Source: Nocardia vulneris (GTDB lineage Bacteria > Actinomycetota > Actinomycetes > Mycobacteriales > Mycobacteriaceae). Taken from it: a stretch of DNA of 64,000 nt. The DNA lies in contig NZ_BDCI01000048.1 of the NCBI RefSeq assembly GCF_001613425.1, positions 100,741 to 164,740 of the forward strand. The letters run 5' to 3'. Positions 1 through 8,933 of this stretch are shown here, one piece after another. The notes below the pieces were generated by a model. The model ran no database searches, was not told the DNA's origin, and worked only from the letters and a program-made list of their open reading frames with translations. The position numbers and the translations under genes were made by a program. Position 1 is the stretch's first letter. Each line of letters begins with the position of its first letter.

Positions 1-1124
1 CCGAACACCTGGTGGCCGAACACGGCGTGCGGCGGCTGATTCTGGTCGGCCGGCGCGGTGCGCAAGCCGCGGGAGCGCCGGAACTCGTTGCCCGGCTGCG
101 GGAATCGGGGGCCGAGGTCGAGCTCGCCGCCTGCGATGTCGCCGATCGTGCCCAGCTCGCCGCGCTGCTCGCCCGGGTCCGCGCCGGGCATCGGCTGCGC
201 GCGGTCGTGCACGCGGCCGGGGTCCTCGACGACGGCGTGATCGAGTCGATGACCACCGAGCGCCTGGACCGCGTGCTGCGCCCGAAGGTGGCGGCGGCCT
301 GGCATCTGCACGAATTGACGGCGGAGCTCGATCTCGTCGCGTTCGTCCTGTTCTCGTCGGCGGCGGGTGTGCTCGGCGCGCCGGGCCAAGCGAACTACGC
401 TGCCGCCAACGCCTTTCTGGACGGGTTGGCCGGCTGGCGGCGGGCACGTGGCCTCGCCGCGGTGTCGATGGCCTGGGGTATGTGGGCGCAGCCGAGTGCG
501 ATGACCGCCGAGCTGACCGCGGCCGACAAGGCGCGCCTGGCCGGGGCCGGGTTCCTGGCGCTGGAGCGACCAGCGGGACTGCGATTGTTCGACGCGACGG
601 CCGTTTGCGCTGAGCCGTCCGTCATCCCGCTGGCGCTCGATCCGGTCGCGCTGCGCGCGTCGGGAATCCCGCTCGCGCCGATCCTCTCGGATCTCGTTCC
701 CGCCGCCGCCCCCACGGCGGCGTCCGGGACGTTCGGCAGGCAATTGGCGCACTTGCGGGGCAGCGAACGGGAATCGGAGCTGCTGCGGCTCGTCTGTGTG
801 GAGGTCGCGAGCGTCCTGCGCTATCCGTCCGGCGACGCGGTCGATCCGGACCGGGCCTTCACCGATCTCGGCTTCGACTCGCTGGGCGCGGTGGAACTGC
901 GCAACCGGTTGAGCTTCGAAACCGGCCTGGTGATACCGACCACCGTGATCTTCGATCATCCCTCGCCCGCCGCGATCGCGGGCTACCTGCACGACGCGAT
1001 GTTCGGCTCGGCAGGTGCACCAACGGAATTCGCGACCGACCAGAGCTCGGCCGGGGCAGCACTGGATGCGATGGACGCGCTGGACGCCGAGTCGCTCATC
1101 CGGCTGGCGCTGTCCGACGACTGA
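1..1124 (+). CDS. Type I polyketide synthase, C-terminal end (KR-ACP)
   Basis: This is the 3' end of a modular polyketide synthase gene; the frame is open to the window edge, so the start lies outside. The first ~170 visible residues are the catalytic half of a ketoreductase: the HAAGVLDDG segment carries the LDD signature of B-type KRs, followed by the active-site Ser (FSSAAG) and Tyr/Asn (QANYAAAN). From known KR rules this predicts a D-configured beta-hydroxyl. A linker leads to an acyl carrier protein with the phosphopantetheine motif DLGFDSLGAVELRNRL. The C-terminal tail after the ACP is short and acidic, as in a docking region, and the next protein begins with a basic helix. The downstream PKS starts about 20 bp later, so the two are probably cotranscribed and pass the chain on in order. 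Confidence 0.95.
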   Translation, partial: EHLVAEHGVRRLILVGRRGAQAAGAPELVARLRESGAEVELAACDVADRAQLAALLARVRAGHRLRAVVHAAGVLDDGVIESMTTERLDRVLRPKVAAAWHLHELTAELDLVAFVLFSSAAGVLGAPGQANYAAANAFLDGLAGWRRARGLAAVSMAWGMWAQPSAMTAELTAADKARLAGAGFLALERPAGLRLFDATAVCAEPSVIPLALDPVALRASGIPLAPILSDLVPAAAPTAASGTFGRQLAHLRGSERESELLRLVCVEVASVLRYPSGDAVDPDRAFTDLGFDSLGAVELRNRLSFETGLVIPTTVIFDHPSPAAIAGYLHDAMFGSAGAPTEFATDQSSAGAALDAMDALDAESLIRLALSDD

Positions 1125-1144
1125 TTCGACAGGGGTTGTCCACC

Positions 1145-4100
1145 ATGGCCGTTGACGGTGATGAGCTGGTGCGTGCACTGCGCACGACGATGAAGGAAAA
1201 CGTGCGGCTGCGCGCGGAGGCGCTACGGCATCGCGAGCCGATCGCGGTCGTCGGCATGGCCTGCCGGTATCCAGGTGGCGTCGGTTCACCGGAGCAGTTG
1301 TGGGAGCTGGTCGCCGCGGGCCGCGACGCGATCGGGGACTTTCCCGATGATCGCGGCTGGGACCTGGCCCGGCTCTATGACCCGGACCCCGATCACAAGG
1401 GCACCTCGTATGTCCGTTCCGGCGGATTCATCTCGGGCGCAGCAGATTTCGACCCGCGATTCTTCGCGTTGAGCCCACGGGAAGCGATCGCGCTGGATCC
1501 ACAGCAGCGGTTGCTGCTGGAGGGGACCTGGGAGTTGCTGGAACACGCGGGCCTCGACCCCGCTGCCCTGCGCGGCAGCCGGACCGGTGTGTTCGCCGCG
1601 ACGATGTATCAGGACTACACCTGGCTGTCCGCCCAGCACGCGGACGCCCTCAACGGCCGCTGGGGACTCGGCATGATGGGCAGTGTCCTGTCGGGCCGCG
1701 TGGCGTATACCTTCGGCTTCACCGGGCCCGCGCTCACGGTGGACACGGCCTGTTCCTCGTCACTGGTGGCGACGCACTTGGCGATGCAGTCGCTGCGGCG
1801 CGGTGAAAGCGATCTCGCGGTCGCGGGCGGCGCGACCGTGATGGCCACCCCGTCGGTCATTCTCGAGTTCAGCAGGCAACGCGCACTCGCCCCGGACGGC
1901 CGGTGTAAATCCTTCGCGGACAACGCCGATGGCACCGGCTGGGCGGAGGGCATGGGTTTGCTGCTGCTGGAACGGCTCGGTGACGCGCAGCGCAACGGCC
2001 ATCGCGTTCATGCCGTGCTCCGTGGATCGGCCGTGAATTCCGACGGCGCCAGCAACGGCCTGACCGCGCCGAGCGGTCCCGCTCAGGAGCGCGTCATCCG
2101 TGCCGCACTCGCCGATGCGGGCCTGGGTCCGGCCGAGGTCGACGCCGTGGAGGCGCACGGCACCGGCACCACGCTCGGCGATCCGATCGAAGCGAACGCA
2201 CTGCTCGCGACCTACGGGCGCGACCGCGCCGCGGATCGACCGCTGTGGCTCGGTTCGCTGAAGTCGAACATCGGCCACACCCAGGCGGCGGCGGGGGTGG
2301 GCGGACTGCTCAAGATGATCATGGCCCTGCGGCACGACACGCTGCCTCGGACGCTGCACGCGGAAGTGCCGTCCAGCCGGGTGGATTGGGGCGACGGAGC
2401 CGTCTCACTGCTGCGCAGTCACCGGCCGTGGCGTCGAGACGTCGCCGGTGCACCGCGCCGCGCCGGGATCTCCGCGTTCGGCGCCAGCGGTACCAACGCC
2501 CACGTGATCGTGGAAGAGCCGCCCGTCACGCCGGCAGTGGAAGACTGTGCCGCGCAGCCGGATCCCACGTCGCCGACGGTGTGGCTGTTGTCGGCGCGGA
2601 CCGCAGCGGCGCTCACCGCACGAGCAGTGCAGCTCGGCGCCTGGCTCGACGCCCATCCCGCGCACCGGCCCGTCGACCTCGCCCACAGTTTGGCCACCAC
2701 CCGGGCGCATCTCGAATACCGCGCCGCCATCGTCGGTACCGGCGTGGCCGAATTACGCTCGGCCCTGCGGGTACTCGCGGAACAGGCCGCACCGAAGCGG
2801 ATGACGTACCGCGATGGCATCGCCCGCGGTACCGGGACGAAGGGAGGCCATCGGGTCGCCTACGTCGTCGGGTCCGACCGTGCCGGGTGGTCTCGCGCGG
2901 TGGCGGACCTACTCGGCACCGCACCGGTTTTCGCCGAGCGGTTCCGGGCCTGCGCCGATGCGCTGCTCCGCAACGGCGGCGCCGACCTGCGCGCGGTGGT
3001 GACCGGGGCGGCAGGTGCGCCACCGGCCGACCGGGACGACGTCGCACGGCAGGGATTGTTCGCGCTCGCCGTGGCAGCCGCGGCGGTCTGGCAGGAGTAT
3101 CTGCCGGCGTCGGTACCTGTGATAGACGACAACGTCTGTCCCGCGGCCGGCCGATTCCTCTCGGGCACTGTCACGCTGGAACAGGCTGCGCGGGAAGTCG
3201 TCTCGAACATGTCACAGCCGCTGAGCCGACGCCTCGCCGAACTGGTGGTGGCCGGTTATCGCACCTTCATCGAACTCGGTCCCCGAGCGAATGGACCAAG
3301 CGGCATCGCCGAGCAGGTCGCCGAAACGGACAGTGCGAGAAGGGCAGTCGTGCTGGCGGGCTTGGCGCCGTTCGACCGCGCCGGTACCTACGACATCGCC
3401 GGCGCCGTTGCCGCGGCCTACGCCTGCGGCGCCACTGTCGACTGGTCCCGCCTGATCCCGCCCGGTCGCCGGATCGACTTGCCCACCTACCCTTTTCAAC
3501 GCAGCCGGTTCTGGCTGGAACCGGTCGCCGAAACCCCGCCGCCGCCCCCGCAGGCTCCCGCCGCGAGCGGTCATACGCTCACGGCGCTCCTGCGCCGGGC
3601 CGACGCGGCGGGCGATCTTCTCGGGGGAGTCGAGATGCTCGTCTCGGCCTCGCGCTATCGGCACAGTTTCGATTCGGCGACGCGCGGCGCGCATCCGGGA
3701 TCGGCCATGCTGCTGTCCGAGGGCGCCACGCCTGTGGTGGTCTGTGTCCCGTCCTTCCTGGCGGGCTCGGGCCCGCACCAATTCATCCGTCTGACCACCG
3801 AGTTCACGACTCGGCCGCGTGCTTTCGCATTGCGGCTACCGGGTTTCGGCAGTGCCGCCGCGCAGCCGGACTCCTGGCAGGCGGCCCTCGAATCCCTCGC
3901 CGACACCATCACGACGGCGTGTGGTGACCTGCCTTTCGTGCTGGTCGGTCATTCGATCGGCGGGGTGCTCGCGCACGCGCTGACCGATCACCTCGACCGC
4001 GTGGGCCGCGCGCCGGCCGGGCTCGTGCTGATCGACACCTTCGACCCCGCTCCCGCACATCGGCAGGCGACCTTCCGCTGGGCGATGCGGCACATCATGA

Positions 4101-4366
4101 GCCTCGACCCGGGCGGCGTCGTACTCGGTGACGACAATCTCCTGGCGATGGCGAACTACCTGCGGTTGTTCGACGAATGGCAACCCGCGCAGAGCACTGT
4201 GCCGGTCTTGGCGTTGGCGGCGACCGGTACCACGGCTGCTGCACCACCGTGGCAGATCGGCGGGACGCAGGTGCAGGTGGCCGCCGATCACTTCTCCATC
4301 CTGGAAGCGCACGCCGCCGAGGCCGCGCGCGCCATCGAGCCGTGGTTGCGGACTATCGCGGGGTGA
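1145..4366 (+). CDS. Terminal type I PKS: docking-KS-degenerate AT-TE, no ACP
   Basis: Residues 1-30 form a basic docking helix. An intact ketosynthase follows with the triad Cys203 (DTACSSS), His338 (EAHGTGT) and His378 (KSNIGH). The AT-like region (about residues 480-750) is eroded: the GQGSQ motif reads GSDRAGW, the GHSxG nucleophile elbow is absent, and roughly 150 residues of the AT core are missing. Only the post-AT linker (DLPTYPFQRSRFW) is normal. No carrier domain lies before the C-terminal thioesterase, whose nucleophile is Ser937 in GHSIGG. The protein should therefore accept the chain from the upstream ACP and release it, with any extender or nucleophile supplied in trans. ATG 1145 is chosen because AGGGG lies 9 nt upstream; TTG 1136 is an alternative. 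The stop overlaps the convergent MaoC gene by 14 bp. Confidence 0.93.
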   Translation: MAVDGDELVRALRTTMKENVRLRAEALRHREPIAVVGMACRYPGGVGSPEQLWELVAAGRDAIGDFPDDRGWDLARLYDPDPDHKGTSYVRSGGFISGAADFDPRFFALSPREAIALDPQQRLLLEGTWELLEHAGLDPAALRGSRTGVFAATMYQDYTWLSAQHADALNGRWGLGMMGSVLSGRVAYTFGFTGPALTVDTACSSSLVATHLAMQSLRRGESDLAVAGGATVMATPSVILEFSRQRALAPDGRCKSFADNADGTGWAEGMGLLLLERLGDAQRNGHRVHAVLRGSAVNSDGASNGLTAPSGPAQERVIRAALADAGLGPAEVDAVEAHGTGTTLGDPIEANALLATYGRDRAADRPLWLGSLKSNIGHTQAAAGVGGLLKMIMALRHDTLPRTLHAEVPSSRVDWGDGAVSLLRSHRPWRRDVAGAPRRAGISAFGASGTNAHVIVEEPPVTPAVEDCAAQPDPTSPTVWLLSARTAAALTARAVQLGAWLDAHPAHRPVDLAHSLATTRAHLEYRAAIVGTGVAELRSALRVLAEQAAPKRMTYRDGIARGTGTKGGHRVAYVVGSDRAGWSRAVADLLGTAPVFAERFRACADALLRNGGADLRAVVTGAAGAPPADRDDVARQGLFALAVAAAAVWQEYLPASVPVIDDNVCPAAGRFLSGTVTLEQAAREVVSNMSQPLSRRLAELVVAGYRTFIELGPRANGPSGIAEQVAETDSARRAVVLAGLAPFDRAGTYDIAGAVAAAYACGATVDWSRLIPPGRRIDLPTYPFQRSRFWLEPVAETPPPPPQAPAASGHTLTALLRRADAAGDLLGGVEMLVSASRYRHSFDSATRGAHPGSAMLLSEGATPVVVCVPSFLAGSGPHQFIRLTTEFTTRPRAFALRLPGFGSAAAQPDSWQAALESLADTITTACGDLPFVLVGHSIGGVLAHALTDHLDRVGRAPAGLVLIDTFDPAPAHRQATFRWAMRHIMSLDPGGVVLGDDNLLAMANYLRLFDEWQPAQSTVPVLALAATGTTAAAPPWQIGGTQVQVAADHFSILEAHAAEAARAIEPWLRTIAG

Positions 4367-5228
4367 GGGAGGCGGTGAGATGCGCGAATCCCTTGCCCGC
4401 GTGCCGCAGTGACAGGTGCCAACCGGACCCGTCGTGCGTGCGTTCGACGGCCAGGCGGGCTTCACCCGGAATGAGCATCGGTTTGCCGAAGGTGACGTCA
4501 TAGGTGCAGGCGGCGGGGAACTCGTCCGGTACCGAGCCGAGAACGGCTGCCGCCTGCCACATTCCGTGTGCGATCGGACCGGGGAAGCCGAGGATACGGG
4601 CGCCGATCCCCGAGACATGGATCGGGTTGTAGTCCCCGGAGGCGGCGGCGTAGCCGTTGACGGTGCGCTGGTCGACGCGCAACGGCGCGCCGGACGGCAC
4701 CGGGGAGTCGTCGCCCTGACCGTCCGGGCGGGGACCCGCGGGACGCTTCTGCTGTTTCAACAGCGTCGCTGTCTGTTGCCACACCGGTTCTCCGGCGGTG
4801 GACACCTCGCTGATCAGATCGAAGACCTTGCCCCGCCGGTGATCGCGCAGATCCGCCGAATGCACGGTGATCTCCAGTAGCTCGTCGCCACGCAGCGGCC
4901 GTCGTTGCTCGATGACGTTGCGCAGGTGGACGAGTCCGGGCAGCGCGAACGGGAAATCACGGGCCACCATGAGTCGCATCGCGACCGGATTGGCCAGGAC
5001 GGACGGATAGGTGAGCGGCAGTGCGCCGGTGTCGGTGAGGCCGCAGGCCGCGCGATACGCGTCGAGTTCGGCTCGGCGCACGGGCGCGCCGGCCAGCGTC
5101 AGTCTCGTGTTCGGCAGTGTCTGCGGCCGCGCATTGAGGACCGGGATCGGCAGCGCGCCGACGAAGGCACGCAGATACAACTCGCCGATCCGAGGTCTAC
5201 TCGACAGCTGCTCGGTGGATGAACTCAT
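4353..5228 (-). CDS. MaoC-like (R)-specific enoyl hydratase/dehydratase
   Basis: This is a 291-residue double-hotdog protein of the kind that hydrates enoyl thioesters or dehydrates 3-hydroxyacyl thioesters. The C-terminal half carries the hydratase 2 motif, seen as YAAASGDYNPIHVSGIGA, with the catalytic Asp and His. The N-terminal half is a degenerate hotdog, as in the HtdX/HtdY group of actinobacteria. It is the last gene of the minus-strand operon and lies 29 bp after the crotonase gene. Next to a PKS whose visible module has only a KR, it could supply a dehydration step in trans; this role is inferred. Confidence 0.88.
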   Translation of the reverse strand: MSSSTEQLSSRPRIGELYLRAFVGALPIPVLNARPQTLPNTRLTLAGAPVRRAELDAYRAACGLTDTGALPLTYPSVLANPVAMRLMVARDFPFALPGLVHLRNVIEQRRPLRGDELLEITVHSADLRDHRRGKVFDLISEVSTAGEPVWQQTATLLKQQKRPAGPRPDGQGDDSPVPSGAPLRVDQRTVNGYAAASGDYNPIHVSGIGARILGFPGPIAHGMWQAAAVLGSVPDEFPAACTYDVTFGKPMLIPGEARLAVERTHDGSGWHLSLRHAGKGFAHLTASLTPR

Positions 5229-5257
5229 GGGGCTACCCGTTCGTCGTAGTGAGCCGG

Positions 5258-6250
5258 TCAGGACGGCGTGGGCAACGGAGCAGCTCCGTGCTCATGCTCG
5301 GGCACCGCGTATTTGCGACCCACCCGGGTACCGTCGCGCCAGCTCTGTGGCCGGGCCAGGAACGGTGTGTCGCCGAGCGCGGCGACGTCGTCCACGAGTG
5401 CGGTCAGGCGGCGGTGTGCGGTAGCCGACGAAGCCGCGCCGAGGAATTCGGCGGCCTCGGTGCGCAAGCCCTGCGAAAGCGATTGGCTCGCACCGAAGTA
5501 GACGCTGTGTTTCACCGCGCGCACGGCGGTTCTGGGCCGGGTCGCCAGCCGAGCCGCGGTGGCGCAGGTGTACTCGAGCAGTTCGGCCGGCGGTACCACG
5601 GCCTCGACGAGGCCGGCCTGCAGTGCCTGCCGCACGGTCAGGGTGGCGCCGTCGAGCAGCAGGTCCAGCGTGCGCGCCGTGCCGAGCATGCGCGCGAGCC
5701 GCTGACTCGCGCCACCGCCGGTGGACAGCCCGGCCAGGATCTCGATATTGCCCAGGACGATGCGTGCGTCGTCGGCGGCGCAACGCAGATCGCAGGCGAG
5801 TGCGAGCTCGAAGCCGCCGCCGAGCGCCGGACCGTTGATCGCCGAAAGATACACCGCGCCTGAGCGATTCATCCGCAGGATGGTCTGCCGCCAGCGATGT
5901 GCCCAGACCGCGCCGACACCCGCGGCGCCACCGAAACGTTCCGCCGCGGTATCGGCGCCGGGCAATCGCAGGACGAGATCCAGCGCGCGCACACCGATCT
6001 GCAGCAGGGGCGCAGGCAGCCGCGGCGCCATCGCCGAAGTGTCGCGCAGAGCGGTCGGTTCGGCGTGCCCGAGGAACCGGCCGTCCACACCGCCGGTCAA
6101 CACGACGGCTCCGACCGAGGGATCAGCCTCCACGGCCTTCGTCAGCAGATCGAGATCGCGGAGGAGGGCGGCGGTGACGAAGTTCGACGGCGGAGCGGCG
6201 TAGCGGGCGATGACCACTCGCCCGGTCTGGCTCAGTTCTAACGTCTCCAT
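5258..6250 (-). CDS. Enoyl-CoA hydratase/isomerase (crotonase) family protein
   Basis: A 330-residue crotonase-fold protein. The oxyanion-hole region reads GPALGGGFELALACDLRCAA at about residues 138-157, the family hallmark, followed by a trimerisation-type C-terminal helical region. It is some 60-70 residues longer than housekeeping EchA proteins because of a longer N-terminal insert and a charged tail. A strong Shine-Dalgarno (AAGGGAGTG) precedes ATG 6250. Its place between MMPL and MaoC genes suggests beta-carbon processing of an acyl thioester in the polyketide pathway. Whether it acts as hydratase, isomerase or decarboxylase cannot be read from the sequence. Confidence 0.87.
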   Translation of the reverse strand: METLELSQTGRVVIARYAAPPSNFVTAALLRDLDLLTKAVEADPSVGAVVLTGGVDGRFLGHAEPTALRDTSAMAPRLPAPLLQIGVRALDLVLRLPGADTAAERFGGAAGVGAVWAHRWRQTILRMNRSGAVYLSAINGPALGGGFELALACDLRCAADDARIVLGNIEILAGLSTGGGASQRLARMLGTARTLDLLLDGATLTVRQALQAGLVEAVVPPAELLEYTCATAARLATRPRTAVRAVKHSVYFGASQSLSQGLRTEAAEFLGAASSATAHRRLTALVDDVAALGDTPFLARPQSWRDGTRVGRKYAVPEHEHGAAPLPTPS

Positions 6251-6275
6251 CGGAAATCACTCCCTTGCAACGGAT

Positions 6276-8618
6276 TCAGGTCTTGTCGCCGGGCCACCAG
6301 TTCCAGCGGCCCATGAGGCTCATCGCCGCGGGCACGATCATGCTGCGGATGACGGTGACGTCCAGAGCGACCGCGATGGCCAGCCCGATGCCGATCTGTT
6401 CGATCGGCAGGAACCCGCCGAAGCCGAACGCGCCGAACACCGCGATCATCAGCACCGCCGCGCCCGTGATCAGCGGCGCGGTGCGAGCGATGCCGACGGC
6501 GACCGCTTCGTGGTTGTCCCGGGTCTGCAGGTACCGCTCCCGAACGCGGTTGAGCAGGAACACCTCGTAGTCGGTGCTCAGCCCGACCATCAACGCGAGC
6601 ACCAGGATCGGGGCGAACGACAGCAGATAGCCGGGTTGATCCAGCCCGGGCACCTGTGGCAACCAGCCTTTCTGGAAGATCGCGACGAGCACGCCGAAGG
6701 TCGCGCCCACCGCGAGCCCGTTCATGAGAATCGCTTTGAGCGGCAGGAAGATCGAGCGGAACGAGATCAACAGCACGACGTAGAGCGCGATGAGCATCAG
6801 GACGATGACCCAGGGCAGCTTTCGCTCGATCTCGTGGTTGGGGTCCACCGCTCGTGCGGTATTGCCGCCGACATCGGCGTGCATCGTGGCCGGCAGGGCT
6901 TCGGTGCGGGCGCGAACCCGGTCCAGCAGAGTGATCGTGGCGTCGTCCGCGAAGGGGCGGGTCGAGATCACTTCGACGACGGATTTCTGTCGGTCGCCGG
7001 AAACGTAGTACCGCAGACCCTGTTGTGCGTCCGCCGGCAGCCGGTCGAAGGTCGCCGGGTCGAGGGCCTGCCACCGCAACTCGGGTGAGAGCTGTTGCGT
7101 GACAGTGAGTGCGGAGTTCACCGCGGCGACATCGGGGAGTGCCGACAGGTCGGTGATCAACTCGCTCAGCTCGCTGCCGACCGACGGATCGGTGACCGTG
7201 GCGTCCGAACGGACCACGACCTGGATGGGGGCGGCGACGCCGGGGCCGTATTGTGTGGCGACGCGGTCGAACCCGCGCCCGATCGCCGAGGACGACGGCA
7301 GGATCTCCGGGCCGGGCAGTGACAGTTTCATGTCCGCCGCCGGTATCGCGAGCAGGACCAGCACCGCGATACCCGCGCCCAGGAAGGCGAACCGGTGCCG
7401 CATCACCGTCGCCGCCAGGCGATACCACCGATGCGACGCCAATCGGGTCTCGTCGGCGGACTCGTCGGTCCGGAATCGGGCCGGAATAGGGATCTTTCCC
7501 GCGTTGATCCGCGGGCCGAGTACCTGCAGCAGCACCGGCAGCAAGAGCAGCGATGTCAGGGTGGTCACCGCGACGACGACCACGGCGCCGACGGCCAGCG
7601 AGACGATCGTGTTCATCCGGACGATGAACAACGGCAGCGCCGCCACGATGATGGTCAGGCCCGAGGTGGCGACGGTACGGCCGCCTGTGCGCAGGGTACG
7701 CAGCACCGACTGGTGCACCTCGTTGCCCGCGGCGAGTTCCTCCTTGAACCGTTTGATCATGACGAGCGAATAGTCCACGCCGACACCCAAACCGAGCATC
7801 AGCACGATGTTCTCGACGAAGATCGACAGCTCGGTGCGGGCCGCGAGCACGCCGATGATGCCGAGCGTCACCGCGATCCCGGTGATCGTGACCGCCATCG
7901 CCGCGACCATCGCCAGCACGCTGCGGAACAACAGCAGCAGCACGATGACGATCAACGGAAAAGCCAGCAGCTCGCTGCGGATCAGGCCCTCGGCGGCGAG
8001 TTTGTTCGCCTCGCCCTGCATGCCCTGCACGCTGAGGATGGCGACATCGAGGCCCTGTTCCTCGAATCGCGCGCCGAGGTCCTCCTGCACCACCGGGACC
8101 TTCTTGGTGGCCTCGTCGTTGCCGAGGCCGATCCCGATCGCGGTGGTGACGGTGCGCCGGTCCGCACCGACGAACTTTCCTCTGTTCAACGGCGACAGCG
8201 TGTTCCAGCCGAAGCTGCCGCTCACCTGGAGCCGCGCGTCGGCGACGGTGGTCTCGAACACCTCGCGCGCTCGCTGTTCGAAGGCGGGGCTGTCGACGGT
8301 CTGTTGCTTGTCGTGGATCACCAGCAGCACGTCGGTCGCGCCGCGGCCCGCCAAACCCGCGGCGAGCTCGTCGCGGACCGCGACGGTGCCCGACCCGGGC
8401 ACGTCCCACCCTTGGCTGTTCAGCGATTCGGCCAGGGTGGCGCCGCCGAGCGCGCCGAGCATGAGCAGCACGATCCAGACCACGGTGAGCAACCGGACCC
8501 GTCCGGCCGTGAATCGGGCGACCAGATCCGGCCAGCCCGAACGGATTCCGTCACCGGAGCCGGCCGGGTCCCGGCCGGCGTCGTCGCGGTCCGCCGCCGG
8601 GGGTGCCTGCCGGGTCAA
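6276..8618 (-). CDS. MMPL-family RND transporter
   Basis: A 780-residue membrane protein with the two-fold repeat of MMPL transporters: an N-terminal helix near residues 40-60, a periplasmic loop, five hydrophobic helices, then a second loop and second helix bundle. The segment GLGVGVDYSLVMIKRFKEEL in the first bundle and its counterpart GLSTDYEVFLLNRVRERYLQ in the second carry the conserved Asp-Tyr pairs used for proton transport. MMPL proteins export lipids and polyketides in mycolate actinobacteria. The TTG start at 8618 overlaps the ACP stop (TTGA), which indicates translational coupling and links the transporter to the polyketide product. The C-terminus is short (GRWNWWPGDKT). Confidence 0.95.
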   Translation of the reverse strand: MTRQAPPAADRDDAGRDPAGSGDGIRSGWPDLVARFTAGRVRLLTVVWIVLLMLGALGGATLAESLNSQGWDVPGSGTVAVRDELAAGLAGRGATDVLLVIHDKQQTVDSPAFEQRAREVFETTVADARLQVSGSFGWNTLSPLNRGKFVGADRRTVTTAIGIGLGNDEATKKVPVVQEDLGARFEEQGLDVAILSVQGMQGEANKLAAEGLIRSELLAFPLIVIVLLLLFRSVLAMVAAMAVTITGIAVTLGIIGVLAARTELSIFVENIVLMLGLGVGVDYSLVMIKRFKEELAAGNEVHQSVLRTLRTGGRTVATSGLTIIVAALPLFIVRMNTIVSLAVGAVVVVAVTTLTSLLLLPVLLQVLGPRINAGKIPIPARFRTDESADETRLASHRWYRLAATVMRHRFAFLGAGIAVLVLLAIPAADMKLSLPGPEILPSSSAIGRGFDRVATQYGPGVAAPIQVVVRSDATVTDPSVGSELSELITDLSALPDVAAVNSALTVTQQLSPELRWQALDPATFDRLPADAQQGLRYYVSGDRQKSVVEVISTRPFADDATITLLDRVRARTEALPATMHADVGGNTARAVDPNHEIERKLPWVIVLMLIALYVVLLISFRSIFLPLKAILMNGLAVGATFGVLVAIFQKGWLPQVPGLDQPGYLLSFAPILVLALMVGLSTDYEVFLLNRVRERYLQTRDNHEAVAVGIARTAPLITGAAVLMIAVFGAFGFGGFLPIEQIGIGLAIAVALDVTVIRSMIVPAAMSLMGRWNWWPGDKT

Positions 8619-8896
8619 CGAATGGCCTCGGCCGCATCCGCCTGCGCCCGCCGCGCGGCCAGATCGTCGACGAGGTCGACCACCTGACCCACCGTGCGGA
8701 TGTCGACCAGGAGTTCACGATCGACCCGGTGTCCGAGGTGGCGTTCCAGGTCGACCAGCAGGTCGACGAAATCCATCGAATCCATGCCGAGGTCTTCGCG
8801 CAGATTGGTTGCCGGATCCGACATCTCCTCGATCGGCAGAGCCATCGTCTCGCTGATCAACGCGATCACGCGTTCCTCGATCTCGACCCTGTTCAT
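8615..8896 (-). CDS. Free-standing acyl carrier protein
   Basis: A 93-residue acidic four-helix protein with the phosphopantetheine attachment motif DLGMDSMDFVDL (Ser near residue 40). A strong AGGAGGGG ribosome site precedes ATG 8896. It lies 37 bp downstream of the ThDP-enzyme gene and is translationally coupled to the MMPL gene. Because the terminal PKS of the same locus lacks a carrier domain, this ACP is the obvious candidate to present an extender, starter or acyl nucleophile in trans. That function is inferred. Confidence 0.93.
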   Translation of the reverse strand: MNRVEIEERVIALISETMALPIEEMSDPATNLREDLGMDSMDFVDLLVDLERHLGHRVDRELLVDIRTVGQVVDLVDDLAARRAQADAAEAIR

Positions 8897-8933
8897 AACG
8901 TCCCCTCCTGGTCCACTCGGCGTCGGTGTCTCG

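Noticed and set aside
6238..8409. 723-residue frame overlapping the MMPL gene on the same strand
   Set aside because: It is Arg/Gly/Pro-rich with no hydrophobic segments; the MMPL frame is clearly coding.
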